NCBI RefSeq assembly: GCF_002434265.1
Contig: NZ_DJJS01000006.1
Span: forward strand, 806,001 to 870,000
Reading direction: 5' to 3'
DNA from: Pseudomonas sp. UBA6562
Lineage (GTDB): Bacteria; Pseudomonadota; Gammaproteobacteria; Pseudomonadales; Pseudomonadaceae
Length of the DNA stretch: 64,000 nt
The notes below the pieces were generated by a model. The model was not told the origin of the DNA. It saw only the letters and a list, made by a program, of their open reading frames with translations, and did not search any database. Made by a program: the position numbers and the translations under genes. How positions within the stretch are numbered: the stretch's first letter is position 1; each line of letters starts with the position of its first letter. Positions 60,866 to 64,000 of this stretch are shown piece after piece.

Positions 60866-61939
60866 ATGACCCCGACCCAACCCGGCGCCACCGTCGTCGC
60901 CGCCCTGCACGCCACGGCCCGAAAACGCGGCTATACCCTCGACCCCTTCCAGTGCGTGGCCATCGAGCGTCTGGGGCAGATGGCCGACGGGCTGCTCGCG
61001 CCGCGCCGTCGCAGCGCTGTACGCAGCGTCTATCTGTGGGGCCCGGTGGGCCGCGGCAAGAGCTTCGTGCTCGACGGGTTCTTCGACGCCATCGCCTTGC
61101 CGCACAAGCGCCGCGTGCATTTCCATGCCTTCTTCCGCGAACTGCACCAGCGCCTGTTCGACCACGTCGACAGCGGCCAGGCCATGGACAGGGCGCTGGA
61201 CGGCATGTTGGGCGACTGTCGGCTGCTGTGCTTCGACGAATTCCACCTGCACGACATCGGCGATGCCATGCTCATCAGCCGGCTGTTCAAGGCCATCTTC
61301 GCCCGCGGCATCGCCCTGCTGGTCACCTCCAACTACGCGCCCGGACAGCTGCTGCCCAACCCGCTCTACCACGAGCGTTTCCTGCCCACCATCGCGCTGA
61401 TCGAACAGCACATGGACGTGCTCGCCATCGCCGGCGAGGTGGACTACCGCGGCTTGACCGGCGCCGCACCGGACCCGTTCCACCAGGGCGCCTACCTCTG
61501 CCCCGGCGACCTGGCCCAGCGCCAGGCCTTGGGCCTGCCGCCGCGCCCCGCCCGCGCCCAGGACCTCAAGGTCGGCCACCGTCTGCTGCGGGTGCTGGGC
61601 GCCGAGGGGCGGACCTTGCACGCTTCGTTCAAGCACCTCTGCGAGGGCCCGACCGCCACCATGGACTACCTGGCCTTGGTGGCCGACCACGACCGCTGGA
61701 TTCTCGAAGACCTGCCGCAGCTCTCCAGCGCCTCGGCGGCCGCGCAGCAGCGCTTCATCAACCTCGTCGACGTGCTGTACGACCGCCGCTGTCAGGTGTT
61801 CCTCATCAGCGCGTTGCCCTTGCATCAAGCCTTGAACAGCGCGGAGGCGGCCGACATTTCCCGCACCCGCAGCCGCCTGTCGCAGCTGCGCCAGATCACG
61901 GCGCTAGGCGATACGCCGGTGTGCGCCGATCCGGGCTGA
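60866..61939 (+). CDS. zapE: AFG1-like ATPase (ZapE paralogue)
   Basis: AAA-type ATPase of 357 residues, a family whose E. coli member ZapE acts at the division ring. Walker A is GPVGRGKS (about 58-65), the Walker B region LLCFDEFHLHDIGDA is followed by sensor VTSNYAPGQLLPNPLYHERF. ATG at 60866 gives the shortest complete form; an ATG at 60833 is an alternative. Pseudomonas usually has another zapE near sspA-type genes, so this may be a second copy. Its role here is inferred from the family alone. Confidence 0.85.
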   Translation: MTPTQPGATVVAALHATARKRGYTLDPFQCVAIERLGQMADGLLAPRRRSAVRSVYLWGPVGRGKSFVLDGFFDAIALPHKRRVHFHAFFRELHQRLFDHVDSGQAMDRALDGMLGDCRLLCFDEFHLHDIGDAMLISRLFKAIFARGIALLVTSNYAPGQLLPNPLYHERFLPTIALIEQHMDVLAIAGEVDYRGLTGAAPDPFHQGAYLCPGDLAQRQALGLPPRPARAQDLKVGHRLLRVLGAEGRTLHASFKHLCEGPTATMDYLALVADHDRWILEDLPQLSSASAAAQQRFINLVDVLYDRRCQVFLISALPLHQALNSAEAADISRTRSRLSQLRQITALGDTPVCADPG

Positions 61940-62035
61940 GCCGAATCCGCTGAGTCGAACCACCGATTGTTCGTTCAGGGAAAACAGACCGCATCGGGCC
62001 GATGCCGGATCACTCACTACAGGAAGTTGCCTGCC

Positions 62036-62788
62036 ATGGAAGAAGCGTTGTCGTTGGGTTGGTCGAGTTACGCCGTCGTGTTCGCAACGCTGTTGGGCGC
62101 CTATGTCATCTTCGGCATCGCCGGGTTCGGCTCCGCCCTGATCGCCAGCCCCGTGCTGGCGCTCTACATCCCCATCGCCAAGATCGTGCCGCTGCTGGCG
62201 CTGATGGACTTGTGCGCGGCCTGCATCAACGTCAGCCGCGACGGGCGCAAGGCCGATTGGCGCGAGCTGCGCCGGCTGGTGCCGATGATGGTGCTGGGCA
62301 GCCTGGCCGGCGCGGCGATCCTGCTCACTGCACGGCCCGAGCGCCTGTTGCTGGCCTTGGGGGTGTTCGTGGTCGGCTATGCCCTGTATTCGCTCAGCGG
62401 CCTCAAGCCGCAGCGCCGCTTCAGCCCAGTCACGGCCATTCCCTTCGGTGGAGTGGGCGGGGTGTTCAGCGCGTTGTTCGGCAGCGGCGGCTTCATCTAT
62501 GCCATCTACCTGAGCGGTCGGCTCGACGGCAAAGAAGCCTTGCGCATCACCCAGACCACCCTGATCGGCCTCAGCACCTTGACCCGCGTGGTGCTGTTCG
62601 CGCTGGCCGGGGTGTATTTGGACACGTCGGTGCTGTGGCTGGCGCTGTTGCTGGCGCCGGGGATGGTGCTGGGCATTACCTTGGGGCGGCGGATGACTTT
62701 GCGGATGTCGCGCGAGCAGTTCCTCAAGGTGATCAACCTGGTGGTGCTGGGGTCGGGGGTGATGTTGATCGTGCGGTATTTCTTTTGA
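62036..62788 (+). CDS. TauE/SafE family permease
   Basis: Inner-membrane protein of 250 residues with seven to eight hydrophobic helices and the TauE/SafE glycine-rich repeats IFGIAGFGSALIASPV and GGVGGVFSALFGSGGFIYAIYL. The family exports or imports sulfonates and other organic anions; the substrate here is unknown. ATG at 62036 follows AGGAAG. It stands alone between the ATPase gene and the convergent receptor gene. Confidence 0.9.
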   Translation: MEEALSLGWSSYAVVFATLLGAYVIFGIAGFGSALIASPVLALYIPIAKIVPLLALMDLCAACINVSRDGRKADWRELRRLVPMMVLGSLAGAAILLTARPERLLLALGVFVVGYALYSLSGLKPQRRFSPVTAIPFGGVGGVFSALFGSGGFIYAIYLSGRLDGKEALRITQTTLIGLSTLTRVVLFALAGVYLDTSVLWLALLLAPGMVLGITLGRRMTLRMSREQFLKVINLVVLGSGVMLIVRYFF

Positions 62789-62900
62789 TGGGAGGCGCGG
62801 AGCCTCGCGAAATGGCCTTGCCCCGCCCTGCGAGGCTCACCGCGACGGGCCGTAAAGAGCAGATGCCTGTCGGCACCCGCTTGCGCTGCGGCGTTGCCGA

Positions 62901-64000
62901 TCAATACTTCCAAGTCACCGACGCCGTCAGGTTGCGCGGCGCGCCGTAGCTGGCGGTGGTGGCGTTGTTGTACAGCGACAGCAGGTATTTGCGGTCGGTG
63001 AGGTTGTTCAGGTTCAGCGACGTGCTCCAGTGGCTGTCGATCTCGTAGCTGCTCATCAGGTCGACCAGGCCGTAGGCGTTCTGCGCGATGGCACCGTTGT
63101 TGTCGTTCTCCACCTTGGTCTGCCAGCTGACCCGCGCACCGACCTTCATCTGCGGCAGGCTCGGCAAGCGGTAGGTGGCTATGGCGCGGATCGCATGGGC
63201 CGGTACGTACTTGCGGGCGCGGTCGCCGTCGTCGTTGTCGATGTGTACGTAGGTGTAGCCGGCGAGCAGGTCGATGCCTGGCGATACTTCACCGGAGGCT
63301 TGCAGCTCGACGCCGTGGCTCTTGATGTCGCCTGGGATGGACAGGTTCTGACTGCCGTCATACACGGTGCTCACGACCACGTTGCGCTGCTCGGTCTTGA
63401 AGAGTGCGCCGGTCAGGTGCAGGCGCTGGTCCAGCACGCTGCCCTTGATGCCGACTTCCATGCTCTTGCCTTCCAGCGGGTCGAGCAGGCGATGGTCCAG
63501 GCCCACCGCGTTGTACTGCGGGTTGTAGATCTGGGTCCAACTGCCGTAGACGCTCCAGGCTTCGTTCAGGTCGTAGACCAGGCCGGTGTAGGGCGTGACC
63601 TTGCCGTGTTCGCGGGTGGAGTGCGGGCTGCCGTAGCTGGTGCCCTTACCGTCGGCGCTGAGCATGCGCGCACCGGCGATCCAGTGCAGATCGTCGGCGA
63701 GGCTGAAGCGGGCGCCGGCGAAGAGGCTTTTTTGCGTGTCCTGGAAGTTCTGCCCCAATGCTTCGCTGGTGACGCCGAACGAGGGCATGGGCGTGGCGCC
63801 CGCCAGAATGCCCGAGAAGGAGGTGTCGAAGGCGCTGCCGTTTTCAATGTCTTCGTCGTACTCCTGACCCTTCTGGTGGGTACGCCCATAGGCCGCACCG
63901 AAGGTCAGCTGGTGCTCGCGGCCGAACAGGTTGAAGGGGCCTTGGACCTTGGCTTCACCGATCAATTGATGCGCTTCGCTACGGGTGTGGTTGGCATAGG
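62901..64000 (-). CDS. TonB-dependent siderophore receptor (3' part, cut by window end)
   Basis: The frame is open from the window edge to the stop at 62901-62903, about 366 residues. It covers most of the C-terminal beta-barrel: alternating strands, WSVYGSWTQIYNPQYNAVG, GIDLLAGYTYVHIDNDD and the last strand YGAPRNLTASVTWKY ending in tyrosine. The pattern fits ferrisiderophore receptors of the FhuE/FpvA group. The signal, plug and TonB box lie beyond the window. The ligand cannot be told from this part. Confidence 0.92.
   Translation of the reverse strand, partial: YANHTRSEAHQLIGEAKVQGPFNLFGREHQLTFGAAYGRTHQKGQEYDEDIENGSAFDTSFSGILAGATPMPSFGVTSEALGQNFQDTQKSLFAGARFSLADDLHWIAGARMLSADGKGTSYGSPHSTREHGKVTPYTGLVYDLNEAWSVYGSWTQIYNPQYNAVGLDHRLLDPLEGKSMEVGIKGSVLDQRLHLTGALFKTEQRNVVVSTVYDGSQNLSIPGDIKSHGVELQASGEVSPGIDLLAGYTYVHIDNDDGDRARKYVPAHAIRAIATYRLPSLPQMKVGARVSWQTKVENDNNGAIAQNAYGLVDLMSSYEIDSHWSTSLNLNNLTDRKYLLSLYNNATTASYGAPRNLTASVTWKY

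Overview
The window looks like a chromosomal segment of a Pseudomonas of the putida group. High GC, the gene order purK-purE-LysR-aspA, pycA/pycB/pycR, uvrD and the zinc-starvation genes all point that way. A complete hydrogen cyanide synthase operon (hcnABC) suggests an entomophila- or mosselii-like species rather than P. putida itself; that species call is inference from memory, not a search.

Region 1 (1-12.5 kb) holds housekeeping and amine/amino-acid genes: the purEK tail, a HypT-like LysR regulator beside aspA, an AraC regulator followed by an acetylpolyamine amidohydrolase/PotF-like pair, a MocR regulator divergent from a PaiB-like FMN protein and a GNAT, and a homocysteine methyltransferase divergent from an amino-acid ABC transporter without a visible ATPase. 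Region 2 (12.5-26.5 kb) starts with a REP doublet, then pycB-pycA with divergent pycR, an RpiR regulator with a HexR-type operator, uvrD, a Tim44-like membrane protein, a SMI1/KNR4 protein, a CPA2 antiporter, a thioesterase, pdxY and a DUF3301 protein. Region 3 (26.5-30.8 kb) is a zinc-starvation module: cobW2-DUF1826-cobW1 on one side and a secreted protein plus folE2 on the other, sharing one Zur-box-like operator at 29391-29415. Region 4 (30.8-37.1 kb) holds a DUF3617 protein, cls, cfa and hcnCBA.

Region 5 (about 37.2-59.3 kb) is a contact-dependent growth inhibition (CDI) locus, read on the minus strand. cdiB and a 2806-residue cdiA are followed by a cognate immunity gene and then, downstream, a long array of displaced toxin and immunity cassettes. 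The array includes a second, 5'-truncated cdiA with a ParB-like toxin end and a pentapeptide-repeat immunity candidate, an intact two-frame IS5-family element, IS30 and IS5 remnants, and several decayed toxin tips and immunity genes. The array is AT-richer than its surroundings. Region 6 (59.5-64 kb) has a two-gene membrane module, a ZapE/AFG1-like ATPase, a TauE/SafE permease and the 3' part of a TonB-dependent siderophore receptor.

Two features cut across the layout. Perfect and near-perfect DnaA boxes (TTATCCACA) are concentrated in the cobW1/DUF1826 region (11 sites in about 1 kb), and five 12-bp tandem units related to the same box lie in the linker of the MocR gene. In related genomes I believe this segment lies near oriC, so a DnaA-titration role is worth testing.
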